From positions 4,269,152-4,333,151 of the forward strand of contig NC_051439.1 of NCBI RefSeq assembly GCF_001649575.2: DNA of 64,000 bases. Reading direction: 5' to 3'. The notes beneath the pieces are model-generated. The model made no database searches, was not told the origin of the DNA, and was given only the letters and a program-made list of their open reading frames with translations. A program made the position numbers and the translations under genes. Source of the DNA: Kryptolebias marmoratus (lineage: Eukaryota; Chordata; Actinopteri; Cyprinodontiformes; Rivulidae). Positions 34,471 through 46,357 of the stretch are shown here, piece after piece. How positions within the stretch are numbered: the first letter of the stretch is position 1; each line of letters begins with the position of its first letter.

Positions 34471-35937
34471 CTTGGTTCAGCAGTTGTTGGTTTTCCCATT
34501 CGTACATTAAGATGCAACTGAAGTCATTTTTCCTGTGGTATTTTCTTTGATAATTACTTCCCTGGAAAACCCCCAGAAGACACACACTTTTATAGACAAT
34601 ATGTTTAATTGAGCAAATTAGAAGGGCCCCATGTTGCACAGCAGCTGTGTACACACACGGTGGAATCTGCAATGGACGCCCTCGGAGCTCCAGCAAAGAG
34701 GGGCTGTGAGAATTAAAACAAATTGAATCCTATGGCTTCCGTCCCAGAGCAGTGGCTTCTCAACACAGATGCGCATAGTTTGAATTCGTGTGAAACCAGT
34801 TTGTGTCTCCAGATGATCATCCAGCTGCACAGATTTTTAACTCCTTGCGCATTTGCTGAAAGACAGATTTTGGAGGCATGTCACGGTTTGGAAATGCTTC
34901 AAGAGATTTTGATCACTTGTTCACAACCATGTTCTGGCAAAGATAGCAGAAGACACTAACTCAAAGATTTACAAATGAAATAAAGTACAACAATCATTTC
35001 TGTGATGAGATTCTGAGAAATTCTTGCTGATGCTGTTGAAAGCCACCTTATAAAACCATTTGATTTCAAAAAGAAAAGTACATTGCTTCTGAGTCTCTTC
35101 TGTTCATAATCTTCTTTAGCAACACAAAATTACAGCTGATTTTGTTTTGTTGTTCCAATGTTGGTAAATCAAAGCTGCTACATCACCACAAATTGTCATC
35201 ATAGTTGTATTTTTGGGTGCACACAAGTCAGCAACGTTTATGAATAACATAATGGATTAATTTTAGTGCTGTATTTTTGTCTCTTGTCACAAGCAAAGAG
35301 GGGACTAGGAAATACCCTGTTTGTCTGTGACATTGTGAGCTGGGTAACAACAACAATTTTGAACATATTCCAAAAACATTATGTGACAAATTTGCTCTCA
35401 AAATGGTTGCAGCATTGTCATGTGCGTCTTGTGCATAACTTCCATAGTGAGGCCTTGGTGGTTAATCATCATGGTTGCAGTACATTAAGGTCCTTGGTGG
35501 AGTGTGCAGGCGGCAACATGGCAGCTTATCCATAACCTGGAGCTTGCACGCACCATCGTGGCTTGGTCATCAGAATTTTAAGAAGGACTGTCCTCATCGC
35601 TGAGCTAAGACCGCGATCATGACAAAATCAAGGAAACAACCTAGCACAGACATGATAAACTTGTCTGTGCTAGTGCTTTGTTAGCATGGCATGATGCTAT
35701 TGTTGGCATAGGTGGTAATATCATCATGAGAAAAGGCTGCTGACATATAAAAGGCACAGGAGAGCATCTTGAGGACAGAAAAACTCCTATTTAGTGAGTA
35801 CTAAGATAATAGCAGCATCATGATTTTCTTACTGTGGAGGATGTTTTCCAAAATTGCAGCATGTTAAATAGAGCAGGTCACAGAGAGTGCAGCAGCGTCA
35901 TCATCCACAGTGACTTCTGTCTGTTTTCTCTCTTTAG
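34471..35937. other. slc25a21: Unassigned intron sequence upstream of the exon
   Basis: No repeat family or additional exon recognised. The last 30 bases form the polypyrimidine tract and acceptor of the 35938 exon. The frames at 34430-34959 overlap on both strands and lack support. Confidence 0.5.
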
Positions 35938-35986
35938 GTCTGGTGGAGATCTGCTTGATGCATCCACTTGATGTAATAAAAACAAG
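35938..35986 (+). CDS. slc25a21: slc25a21 internal exon (second coding exon by analogy)
   Basis: This 49-bp exon encodes (G)LVEICLMHPLDVIKT(R). That is the end of transmembrane helix 1 and most of the first mitochondrial-carrier signature, PxDxxKxR, of the 2-oxodicarboxylate carrier. The protein sits in the inner mitochondrial membrane and exchanges 2-oxoadipate and 2-oxoglutarate in lysine and tryptophan breakdown. Seen directly: a pyrimidine-rich acceptor ending TTTAG, a consensus donor AAG/GTAAGC, and no stop in frame. The exon starts with two bases that complete a Gly codon and ends with two bases of an Arg codon, which the exon at 52390 completes. The peptide closely matches human SLC25A21 as I remember it, with Ile for Val in DVVKTR. 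Other SLC25 carriers share PxDxxK but not LVEICLMHP. A family A repeat begins about 200 bp downstream. Confidence 0.95.
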
Positions 35987-36189
35987 GTAAGCCCAATCTT
36001 TAACCAGATGATTGAATCTTTACCTCATATTTTCTCCATCTTTTCCAGAGATACAAATTCAGTTCACAGTTTTCATATAAGCCCTGTTGGTGGAGTTTGT
36101 GTAATGAGGTTCTGAGTGTGCTTAGTGGGGCCAGTCAGATCTGTAAGGCACCAGCTTTTGAAACTATCGTTAACATTTTATAGTCTGCT

Positions 36190-36630
36190 TTCAAAAGGGT
36201 AAAAGTAGGCGATAATGTTTGTTTCCCATGTGTTTGTGTGGCTGTCTGTTAGCAAAATATCTCATGAAACACTGGATGGATTTTGTTAAAGCTTACAGAA
36301 AGTAATTGCTGGATGTACCTCTACAACTGATTCATTTTTGGAGTCAACCCTATTCATTATGGCTGTCACAGCCAGCTCACCTTAAAAAACACAAAATGGC
36401 TACGATTCAGTCAATTTTATACATATTGAGTGAAGATTTGGTATGATAGTAGCTGAGGCTTATCCTGTGCACGTACTCTGAGCGCTAACAAATCGCAAGA
36501 TCTTGCACAAACACATGCCATTGCTTGTAATGTTGTTTGAAGGTTTGACCAAAATGGCTGTAACGTCACCACTTCTCATTATAAGATGATTAGTTTAAAA
36601 CTCTAGGATTAAAGGTCATTCCTTCCAGTA
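36190..36630 (+). repeat. Family A repeat, copy 15 (one core unit)
   Basis: It begins TAGGCGATAATGTTTGTTTC and CTGTTAGCAAAATATCTCAT. It continues with CAACTGATTCATTTTTGGAG and ATTATAAGATGATTAG, and ends GGTCATTCCTTCCAG, a decayed hairpin. This is the copy closest to an exon. Confidence 0.82.
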
Positions 36631-37449
36631 ATAGTTGCATTATTTACCAATTTATTCTGTACACATTATTTATAATATTTTAAATAAAAAACAACTCCAG
36701 GAAATTCCCGGAGTGACTGTTCCTCAGAAAGACTTGGCCTTGCCGAATAAATCAGATCCCAATAAAAGCGTTTCTGTGTTATGCAAGAACAGCAGCCGCA
36801 GCAGCAGCATAGAGCTCCTGGAGCCTCACACCACAGTGTCTCAGCCAGTCATAAACAGGTCGTGGGCCACTACTAAAGCTTTATAGTCTCTCACAAGGCC
36901 CGCCAAGACCTCTGCCTTCACTCCCCCACCTCCTCCTCCTCCCCTGTTCACCACTCCTCAGTAAATTGTACCACTTCTTCTGTCATTTACGGCTGCAGTT
37001 TCTTGGTAAATAAATTGCCCTGCGTGCCTTTTAAAAAAAGCGAGATGGTTGCACTTTAAAGGCAGCGCCACCAGCCGAACGCAGAGAGGGATGAAAGCCA
37101 AAGGGTGAGCGGTGCTGTATTAGTTGATATCTGATACCTTGAAGGCACCACGGTGTGATTTATGGTCACGTGTGGAAACCACGGGGTTTATTACAGGTAA
37201 GTCTTGAGCTCTGCCTGTCCGTCCTCGCACAAGGTCAGGGTTAAAAGTGCACTCGCTGTTTTCTTTGTAATGCTCTTCCTTAAGAAGTGATAAAAACTAG
37301 ACAGCTTTATCCGTTTGTTTTCTGTTTGTGCCACCATGTGTTGATGCTGATAAGTGTTTAGTTGCTTGGAATGGCTCTGTGTGAAGTGATTCCTTTGGTC
37401 CTGGCTTTTAGAGTGACTGAAAGTTTTTTTTGTTTCTTTTTATTTCTGT
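36631..37449. promoter_or_regulatory. Low-repeat block, candidate enhancer
   Basis: The best part is 36960-37210: TTGGTAAATAAATTGCCC has a forkhead-like GTAAATAAA (37006-37014), and GGTCACGTGTGGAAACCACG contains an E-box CACGTG (37167-37172) next to a RUNX-like AACCAC. An 83-codon frame at 36635-36886 shows no domain. Motif identity is seen. Regulatory use is inferred. Confidence 0.33.
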
Positions 37450-38434
37450 ATGGTTTCTCCTGTGTGTGTGTTTGTGCATGTCTATTATCAAAATATCTCA
37501 TGAACCATTGGACAAATTTTAATGAGACTCTCAGAAAGCATTCTTTGGAAGCATATGTACACCTGAATAAATTTAAAATCAACCTGATTCAAGATGGCCA
37601 TCACAGCCAACTGACCTTAGAAAGCACAAAAATAGCTATAACTCATTCAACCTTTACAAATATTGACCTTAAATTTGTTGTTTGTAGCTGAGGCTGATCC
37701 CCAACACATATTCTGACAAATAACAGATTGCATAAGATCTTTATTTAAAATTTTACTATTAACTATGTAGAGTCTTCTCTGTCTGTCTAATAACTAAATA
37801 TATTATGAATAACTGGAGAAATTTTATTGAAACTTTCAGTAAATAATCATTGGATGTACCTTTAAATCTAATTCACTTTTGGAGCCAACCCAAATGAAGA
37901 GGACCACCACAGCCAAAAAACCTTAGCTAACAAAAATGGCTCTAATTCAGTCAGTTTTACAGATATTGTTCTAAAATTTGTTGTGATTGTAGCTGAGAGC
38001 AATTTACAACACATACTCCACGTGCTACTCATTATGCAAGACTTTCAATTTTAAAAATTTACCATTAACTGTTGAAGTCAACACTATTTGTTTATTAGCA
38101 AAACATCTCATAAGCAACTGGATGGAATTTGATAAACCTCTCACAAATCCATTATGGTATGGGTGACTGATCAAATTTTGGACTTAATGCAGTTTAAGAT
38201 AGTCACCACAGCTAATCAACATTAGCCAACACAGAAATGACTATAGCACATTTTACAGATACTGAGCAAAAGTTTGGAGCGGTAGTAGCTTAGAGCAATC
38301 CAAACTATATAACGTTATTTTCAAGGTTTGATCAAAATGGCTATAGCTCCATTTCTCAACATCAAAAAATCTTAGTTTAAAAAATGAAAGACAGTGCGCA
38401 ATATACATTACTTTAAGGAAAACCAGGCCTTTAA
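37450..38434 (+). repeat. Family A repeat, copy 16 (three core units)
   Basis: Unit starts lie near 37486 (TTATCAAAATATCTCATGAA), 37790 (TAACTAAATATATTATGAA) and 38095 (TTAGCAAAACATCTCATAAG), about 303 bp apart. The last unit ends CAACATCAAAAAATCTTAG and ACATTACTTTAAGGAAAACC plus AGGCCTTTAA. Hairpin arms are decayed. Confidence 0.87.
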
Positions 38435-39778
38435 ATTCTTTGTTCGTTTTTTGTTTTTTGCAGACATGGTACATGCAAGAAACAGTAACTTTCCAAAACG
38501 TTAAAAGAGAAAGCAGAAACATCATGTCTAAACAACAGGCAGCTACTAGTATGAAATATAAATTGTGTGTAAATATGTACGTATAGAGAGCATTCTTGTT
38601 CACACGCTTAATCTACACAGATGAATTCATAAACCAAGCATACATACAAGCTAATTGGGACACTTAGGGAGTTAAAATCTATTAGCAGGAGCCTTGGAGC
38701 CGAGCTCAGACACACCTCGGCTGGGTTTCTCTCTCCCACTCTGTGTGTGTGTGTGTGTGTTTCTCTCCCAGGCATGGCTCTTATTAGGCTCCTGCTTTAA
38801 TGTCCACCAGTCCAAATTGAACAGCAACTGGAGTGAATTTACTTTTTTCCACCAACACAAAATCAAAGGGTTTTTTTTTTCCTTACCCCCTTTTTTATGT
38901 TTTGGAAAGGAAAACCTGAGAAAATGTGTACCTGTATGTATCTAAATGAGGGTTTATCTTCTTTTTATTGGCGACAAAGAAGGGGGCTGGGATTTTGCAG
39001 CAGCAGTTGGTGATTAGTAGTTGATTCCTGCTGTTATGAATTTAAAAAATGTATTTTACCTCTAAGTGTTATAGTTTTATCCACTAAGGCAACTGCTTTG
39101 GCAAATAAACAAGGAGTTTTCTCCAGAGACATGACACTTTTATCATTAGCCGTTGCACCAAATTTGGAGCTATTCTTGAAGCAGAGTTTGAAAGGAAATT
39201 TATTAAAACACTGACAGGGATAACACTTTGAGGTAATGGTTCCTAATATCACAGTTAACTACACTGAACATTGCTTTAGATATGGGCCATAAAAGAATAA
39301 AGTTTTTTGGGACAACTTGCAGTGTGTCCTTTTAGTTTTGTTGTTGCACTTTGACTCTGAGTGGTGCATTTGCTGACCAGTCGAGCCATGACCCCTGTTA
39401 TTCACTTCTGCTAACAAGCACTTCTATCATACATCTGAGGAACTCCTGCAGACTCGGTCTGCAGGAGTTCAGTTTGACTTAGAACCGCTTTCATCAGTGA
39501 CAGAGAGTCAAACATATTTCTTACATAATCACAGGAGGACATTCCTTGTAGCTGTGCAAGAATTAATCAAATAGACAAACTGTTTCTTGCCTAACACTTT
39601 TTCTTCTAAATAAACCAAACTTTTGGGTTTGTATTACTTGTACTAAACCTTTGTAATGCACAGAAGTATTTACTTCTCTTTGCTATACATTGAAAAAACT
39701 GGCATTAAGGAAAAACACACAAGGGTTTAAAGGACTTTAATTTTAACAAAAACAAAATTGGCAAAACAGTTCTAGGAA
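38435..39778. other. Unassigned intron sequence
   Basis: It contains (TG)n at 38742-38760 and the perfect hairpin at 39440-39470. No gene or repeat family recognised. Confidence 0.5.
39440..39470. other. Perfect 14-bp hairpin with 3-nt loop
   Basis: GAACTCCTGCAGAC, loop TCG, GTCTGCAGGAGTTC. All 14 arm pairs match. Both arms contain the PstI-like palindrome CTGCAG. It is not associated with a recognised repeat. Confidence 0.9.
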
Positions 39779-40033
39779 TTAAAAGCCTAGCATTCCTTAA
39801 AGGAATGCATATTGCCTGTCATCTTTCATGCCAGAGTTTTCGACTAAGATCATCTGAGAGTGGACAGAGTTAATGCAATATCATGAAATGTGATTCTTAG
39901 AGTATGTGTTAGACTATATTAGAGTGTGAGTCAAAATTTGTCCAGTGGTTAATGAGATAATTTGCTAAAAGACAGATGCATGAACACACACAGGCAACAA
40001 CATAATATTCGGCTTTTGGGAGCAGGCGATAAT
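39779..40033 (-). repeat. Family A repeat, copy 17 (core deleted)
   Basis: The reverse copy has near-intact ends: TTAAAAGCCTAGCATTCC with the hairpin GCATTCCTT-A-AAGGAATGC, and GAGCAGGCGATAATAAAATG. The middle jumps from GAGTATGTGTTAGACTATAT to AATTTGTCCAGTGGTTAATG, leaving about 250 bp. It shows both termini of the family in one short copy. Confidence 0.85.
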
Positions 40034-41814
40034 AAAATGTTCAAAACATGTTGAGGAGGAACTGTGAGTCTAGACTGGGTTGACAGTTCCTGTTTGCTGA
40101 TAGTTTCTTGTCCAAATACTACGATAATGAAATATTTGTGCCACTGCAAGTCATCTTGAATAATTGTCAACTCAAGAATTAAATGCAGCGTACTTCACAC
40201 AAAGTAAACAGTTAATTAACCCTGACTTGTTGCCCCCTCCTTTAAAAGGTAGGAGCGGGAATGTAGGGGTGAAGATGGGGGTTGTACGGTTTTGGGATGG
40301 CAGTCGTCAGTTTGGCTTAGGGAGACAGTGGGATCGCAGTTACAGCTTTTCATTAACCTGGAAACCACCTAGTTACATGGTTCATGGGCTGGTCTCAGCT
40401 CACTTGGAGGTAACAAAGGGTGTCGGGCGGCACTTTCTGCAGGGGGCTGTGTGCTTGAGGCGCCCCATCTGACTCTGATCAGAGTCCACTTCTCATTAGA
40501 GCATTGCAGAGAGCCTGCATTTCCCTTCATGTTGAGATCCTGTTACACAGGGCTCCGCCCTTACAAACATGCATGCGCAAACATACTCGCATCTAAAAGC
40601 AGCTTTCCATCAACCTTTATGCTTCCTCACAGACAGGGAGGCCACTCCTTTCTCATGTCTGCATCTGTGAGAATACCTTCCAGTTTCCACAGTTTGCACG
40701 TGATATGATGTGTCATGTGAGCCGCAGGAGTGTATTTCTTCCAATAATTCTTGACTGAACCGTAACTTTTTTGCCTCTGCTACTGCATCACACTTTCTGT
40801 CTCTGTCCTTCTTTATTTCTCTTTTCCAGACTTCCTCCAGCTCTAACTCCTCCCACTAAACAGTTTTTTTTAAGTATTTGTTTCAGTTTATCGCCAACTA
40901 CCTCAGCTTATGAATCGCTGTTTTTAACATAAATAGTATGTAGAATCCATTGTTTACCCTGCTGGGGTTTTTATTTTTTGAATCCTTAGTTTTTTGAGCG
41001 ATTATAAAATGTTTTGTTTTAATCCCCAGTTGGACATATGTTTGAAGGGATCTGTACTAAATTGTGCAATTCTCGAGATTGTCTTGTATGACATGACTGT
41101 CATTGTTAACCACTAAGCTTGCCAGTAGCCTGTTTCAAACCTGATTGGAAAAACCTGGTACTGGCTCTTGCTCTTTTCAGTGTCTATTGTAGTCCTACCT
41201 CCATTTCTTGACCAATGACATCCCTTTTTTTGAAGAAGAAGAAAATGTGTCTGAAAGGCTTCACCTCCACCTCTCTCCTTCTCAGTTTGCCCCCAGCTGC
41301 TTGGTGAACCCCAGTGCACTTAAGGAAGAATCCCTAACACAACCCTGAAACAGCAGGGCACAAAGCAGCAACAGCCTGATAGCTGATCTTTTCTTGTAAA
41401 GAAACAAGCAGGTCAGTAGTCAAACTGGCTCCTAATCCCTCCTGGCAATGTGAGACTTCAGGGCAAGACTTTACTCGCAAGTGTTAAGACAAACACATGT
41501 GATATGCATCCATAGTCAGAGAGTTGCTTCAGTGCATGAGAATGGGCAAGTTGTGAGTCAATTTCATGAAACAGCAGATTTTTTATGAACAGAGTAGCAT
41601 ATTTGACAGGATTAAATTTGATCCCTTTTAGTTTTGAGTCATGTTCTCTTGAATGTTTCCTCAGTGTTTTATTTACAGAAAACAGGCCTGTTAAGTCATC
41701 TCGCCAAAGAGATTTTAGCAAGATATGAATTGTCTATTATCAAACTACCCTGGTAACCTACTGTTCATAAATACCTATATAACACTGTATATAATTTTCA
41801 TTCAGTCCTATATT
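40034..41814. other. Unassigned intron sequence
   Basis: Segment 40230-40700 is more complex and could be conserved. The rest is ordinary AT-rich intron. No gene recognised. Frames at 40164-40708 and 41113-41319 have no domain support. Confidence 0.45.
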
Positions 41815-42069
41815 AGGCTATGTTCACACTGCAGTCAAAAGTGGCCCAATTCCTATTATTTCTTGCCCATATGTGAGCTATATCTTTTTTTTTCTTTTTT
41901 TTTTCTCACAAATCAGACCCAGACCACTTTCATATGTAATCCTGTAAACACAGCGTTGTGCCTTACAGCTCAGCTCCCTTTTCATCACAACGAACTGGTA
42001 CAGAGTACACAATACTGTGGAATCTGCACCGATACCGTCTGTAAATCTCACATTCTATTTTTTTCTCAC
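41815..42069. mobile_element. Possible hAT-like MITE
   Basis: GCTATGTTCACACTGCAGTC followed by AAAGTGGCCCAATTCC and a T-rich stretch matches a common fish MITE terminus (TATGTTCACACTGCAGG). The far end is not clearly present because LINE sequence follows. Assigned from memory of the terminus only. Confidence 0.4.
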
Positions 42070-42605
42070 ATGTGAACAAGACCCTGAGATACTTCAACCC
42101 CTCCACTTGAGGCAGCACCTCATTCTCAAACCCAGAATATACAATTTTGAGAGAATTTAGTCAGTGATCCAACTTACACGGCAGGAATCCAACTTGAGTG
42201 TCCAAAACGTATGGCCTCAGATCAGATGACACGACTACAAAGTCTATCATCAATCTGCGGCCTAGGGTGTCCTGGTGCCACATGCACTTACAGGCACCCT
42301 TATGTTCAAACACGGTGTTTGTTATGGACAAACTGCGGCTAGCACAGAAGTCCAACAACAGAACACCACTCAGGTTCAGATCAGAGTGGCTGTTCTTCCT
42401 AATCATGCCCCTCCAGGTTACACGGTCATTACCCACATGGGCATTGAAGTCCCCCAGCAGAATGATAGAATCCCCAGCTATAACACCATCCAGCAACCTC
42501 ATTAAGGACTCCAAGAAGGCTGGGTACTCTGAACTGCAGTATGGTGCATAGGCACAAACAACAGTCAGAGCCCGTCCCCTCACCCAAAGGTGCAGGGAAG
42601 CTACC
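42070..42605 (-). pseudogene. RTE-like LINE remnant: endonuclease plus RT scrap
   Basis: The minus-strand frame 42583-42161 encodes an apurinic-endonuclease-type domain. [20 protein letters not shown] is followed by [13 protein letters not shown], whose GDFNAHVG block is typical of LINE endonucleases, then [19 protein letters not shown] and [20 protein letters not shown]. Upstream, an in-frame stop lies just before SLHLWV. Downstream on the same strand, 42117-42070 reads EVLPQVEGLKYLRVLFT-like, a late RT motif, so most of the RT has been deleted. Similar sequence is often annotated in fish as craniofacial development protein 2-like. Confidence 0.78.
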
Positions 42606-44214
42606 TAATTTTGGAGTATTTTCTTAAGAACAATTTAAAAAGTACAGACAAGGAGGTTGGAGTGGTGGCAGTGAAGTAAAATTCAAGTCTTTATTTAAAA
42701 AAAAAAATAAATCTGATTCAACTTTTTTTATTGCTTTAAATGTTTGACTCACAATTTAGTTGCCCACCACATTTACCTGGTTAGTTAGAAATTAACGCTA
42801 TTTACAGGATCTTTTAAGACAGAATTTATATTGGGAATTGCTATCCTCTTTGTTAAGTAAAGAGCTGGAAAGAAGGACTGTTAATGCGCCTCTAAACCTG
42901 CAATGAAGGTACCCACAGTTTCACATTGATGTGTGAGTTTGAGACATCTGATACAGTGAAACACTGTGGTTTTTAAAGTTGTCCTGTTCCTAATTTTGTT
43001 CTGCAACATTCGTTTAAAAACATGCACCAATTCAACATTGAGTCTTGTTTGTTAGCGCTGGTTAAATATGTATTTGTTATGAGTTAGCGTTTTGGTTTTA
43101 CACTGTTTTTAGTGATCGACTACATTTGACATACCTTTGACAAACTGTAGCCACATCTCTTTGGTTTTAATATGTATTAAAGTTGCGTGTACAAATGAAA
43201 ATGTTTAAAGGGATGTTTTTATAAGTACATTTTTTTGTACATATTCATAACTGACTTATAAAAATATACTGTAAAACTCACAATTTTTAATAGATTCATT
43301 AAACTGGAATTGATTTACATCTCTCAAAATTGGAAAATGAAATACCTTTTCAGTTTTTCCACAGTTTTCCCTGACTGCAGCCTTTGATAAAATTTTGGTC
43401 ATCAGTTACTGTCCAGAAAACCCTTTCAGAAGTAAACATAATTTATAAGACACAAATAGTTTTGTGTGATGTATGTTTTTTTAAAGTCTGTTGATTCCTT
43501 TTTTTTCTACATGCAACCCACAATTTCAAAATGTTCAAATAACTGCACATTTAAAACATTTGTTAGCCATAAGAAAATATAACTATGAAAAAAACAAAAA
43601 AAAAAAACTATTTTAGGTTTTGTTGATGTAGAACATAAACCACAGAGAAGAGAGGACTGATTGATTTTAATTCAGTAACAATGTTGTCAAAATTTGGTCA
43701 TATTAGTATTTGTCATCAAGTGATTATGCAAATGACTTTTATTATGTGCACTAATATCCTGACAGTGCAGAGAGATATATTTTCAATTGTTCTCTAATTT
43801 CAAGCTCTGTTTAATACCTTTATTGTACAGCCTGCTCGGAGTTCTGATGGCACCACTGAACACAGCTGCTGCCAGAGTTAGAGAGGAGGAGCCAAGTTTT
43901 ACTGTTGTGTTTACAAGCAGTCACGGGAATCTGTGCTTTGCATGTTTTTAAGCCTGAGTGAAATTTTTAACATGTATAGTTCTATTGTTGAAGGTATGCA
44001 AAATGTCCTATGATGATAATGTATGCTGTATGTGCCAGTGGTGAGTATCAGACAGCAGCAAGTCAGTTTCAACTTATTTGTTAGTTTGGTTTGTATAAAC
44101 AAGATGAACAAAGGCTACTTAATGAGGACATCTCTGTTGCTCTGATAAAGTCAACCATTTTGGAATTACAGGCTGACAACTTTCCGTCTGTTCTGAAAAC
44201 AAACAGCTGTCTCC
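42606..44214. other. Unassigned AT-rich intron sequence
   Basis: No gene or repeat family recognised. Several A and T homopolymers are present. Confidence 0.5.
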
Positions 44215-44545
44215 AAATAGTTCATGGCAAAATTATAAATAAAGATCTTGCGCAATCTGTTAGTGCTCAGAATGGGTTATGGAGATTAGTCCCAGGAACT
44301 GCTACACCAAATGTTAGGTTATTATCTATAAAAATGACTGTGTTATATCCATTTTCTAATTTTTAAGATGAGTTGGCTGTGGCAGCCATCTTGAATTGGG
44401 TGGACTCCAAAAGTTAATCAATTGTGGATGTACATTCAATGACTACTTTTCCATAGTTTTAAATAAAACTTGTACTATGATTTATAAGATATTTTGCCAA
44501 CAAACACACATGCATGGGCACAGGTAAAACATTATTGTCCATTGG
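44215..44545 (-). repeat. Family A repeat, copy 18 (no hairpin end)
   Basis: The reverse copy begins AAATTATAAATAAAGATCTT, the unit-junction sequence. It includes GCAGCCATCTTGAATTGGG and ATAAGATATTTTGCCAACAA, and ends AAACATTATTGTCCATTGG. The hairpin-proximal part is missing. Confidence 0.8.
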
Positions 44546-45454
44546 TGATCAAAAAGTGCTTTAATTTGCCTTAGAGTGTGAAAATTTGCATTGTTCACCC
44601 AGTGTGTTGACGACTAATAGAAAAAATTACACTCAGCCAATTTGTAATGCTAACATGCAGCATACCTGCGATTCTTTGAGAGGTCCATCTTTTTATGGCA
44701 CATCTAGATGTTTCAAAATGTGGAGATCAAAATAAAGAACAAAATAGTCATTAAGGTTTGGCTTCACTAAGTTCAAATGGAGTTTTAAACAATAATGACC
44801 CTTGTTCTGACTTTCGCTAAAACTGAAACATCTAAATTTACCAAAAGATTATTAGAATGGATCATCTCTGGAAGAGCCTTGTAATGGAAAACAACTTTAC
44901 CTATTTATCATTGTGTTATATTGCTAAGTATCTAATAAAGACAGATGCCAGCAACATAAACTTTAAAACTCTAAGTCATTACTTTTAATGTTGTGACAGA
45001 TGTTGGTGTAGTTACTCACAGATGTGGGACAACAGTCCCAAATGGATTAACACAGAGACAGGTAATGTAGTTTTAGACAGAGGTATGCATATAGAACAGA
45101 TCAGCATGTCAGTGGAATTACAGATCACCTGTAATCATGGTCATTGAGGGGCTTTTCATTCTGGTACATTCCAGTACTCTAATTACAGAGTACAAACGTT
45201 TGATTTTACTTAGACCCTGACTGTGCTTCAACCACAATTCTGACCCCCTGCTGCCTCCATCTCAAAACTCACACATGAACGTCTCTGTCTTATATGTTAA
45301 TTCCAGCACCACTTTTCCAACTTGGAGGCTTTTTCTAAGACGACAAAAATAGGAGTTGCTCTGATACAACTATACTTGGAATGGTTTTGCAGTTTCAGAG
45401 AGTAGTTATCTTTTCTCACTGATGGCATTTACATTTTAGATCAATAAAACAATT
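44546..45454. other. Unassigned intron sequence
   Basis: No gene or repeat family recognised. Confidence 0.5.
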
Positions 45455-45908
45455 AAATCAGTTAAAGGTCTTTTATTCCAGAGGTTTAGACTAAGATATT
45501 TTTTTGTTGAGAAATGACAGTTTTAGCCATTTCAGTCAAACATTGAAAATAACTGATATTTTGCTAACAGACCAGCAGAGTAGACTTGAGCAGTTAATTA
45601 CAAAGTTCTGAAAGCAAATCTTGTTTGATCAGTTCCCGCTCTGTGTATGTCCTAGGAATGTTTCTCAGCTACGAATACACAATTTTTTAGCTTGTAGCTT
45701 TATAATTAATAAGTTATAAGTCAGTTTCGTGTTTTCTAAAGTTGCTTAGTTGTTGTGGCCATCTTGATTTGGAATGACTCAAAGGTAATCAGTTGTAGAT
45801 GTTTATCCATGTGTTCAAATCGGGGTTCATGAGAAATTTAGCTAACGTTACAGACAAATAAACACACATGCTCACACAAACTATCATCTTTGGCGGTGGG
45901 TAATAACA
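45455..45908 (-). repeat. Family A repeat, copy 19
   Basis: The reverse copy begins GTTAAAGGTCTTTTATTCCA with a decayed terminus. TAGACTAAGATATTTTTTTG follows, then an early jump to TTTTGCTAACAGACCAGCAG (first unit mostly deleted). A second, fuller unit has GGCCATCTTGATTTGGAATG. It closes near GGCGGTGGGTAATAAC. Confidence 0.78.
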
Positions 45909-46357
45909 ATCTATTTTTACATAACATTTTTACCTGTGTTAGTTGAAATAGGTTTTATCAGTCATCCATGTTATCAAGGTACGTAAGTGTTTGTAAATAT
46001 CTTAACACAGCTAAGACATGACTTGATTTTTGACCACAATAAATGTTCCCTGACTTGTTTTTTTTACTTTTGTGTGCCTGTTGACACCTACAACAAAGTT
46101 CTGAGCCAAGTTTGAAAGAAGACATTGCAGTGAATTATTACCGCATCTCAGGTTTCTCCTTGGAAACATGCAGAGCAGTTTGCTTCTGTCTGGAGAGTGG
46201 AGTGTTAGAACCAGTTGTGACCTGCTGTCAGAGGAGCCTCCGAACATCAAAGTGGTAGCTTAGTGTAGACAGTTGAACTAGTCATTTTACCTCATTTTGG
46301 CTGTTATCATCAAGAATTAATTCATGAATTTGTAATTTTGTTTCATTATTGAATTAC
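45909..46357. other. Unassigned intron sequence
   Basis: No gene or repeat family recognised. Confidence 0.5.

Noticed and set aside
36635..36886. 83-codon frame with Ser-rich segment as an exon
   Set aside because: No homologue recognised, and it does not fit the carrier protein. It may be conserved non-coding DNA instead.
39440..39470. Hairpin as a rho-independent terminator or microRNA precursor
   Set aside because: Eukaryotic context, no T-tract after it, and a stem and loop too short for a microRNA precursor.
42198..42551. Plus-strand frame of 117 codons
   Set aside because: It is the antisense shadow of the LINE endonuclease frame on the minus strand.
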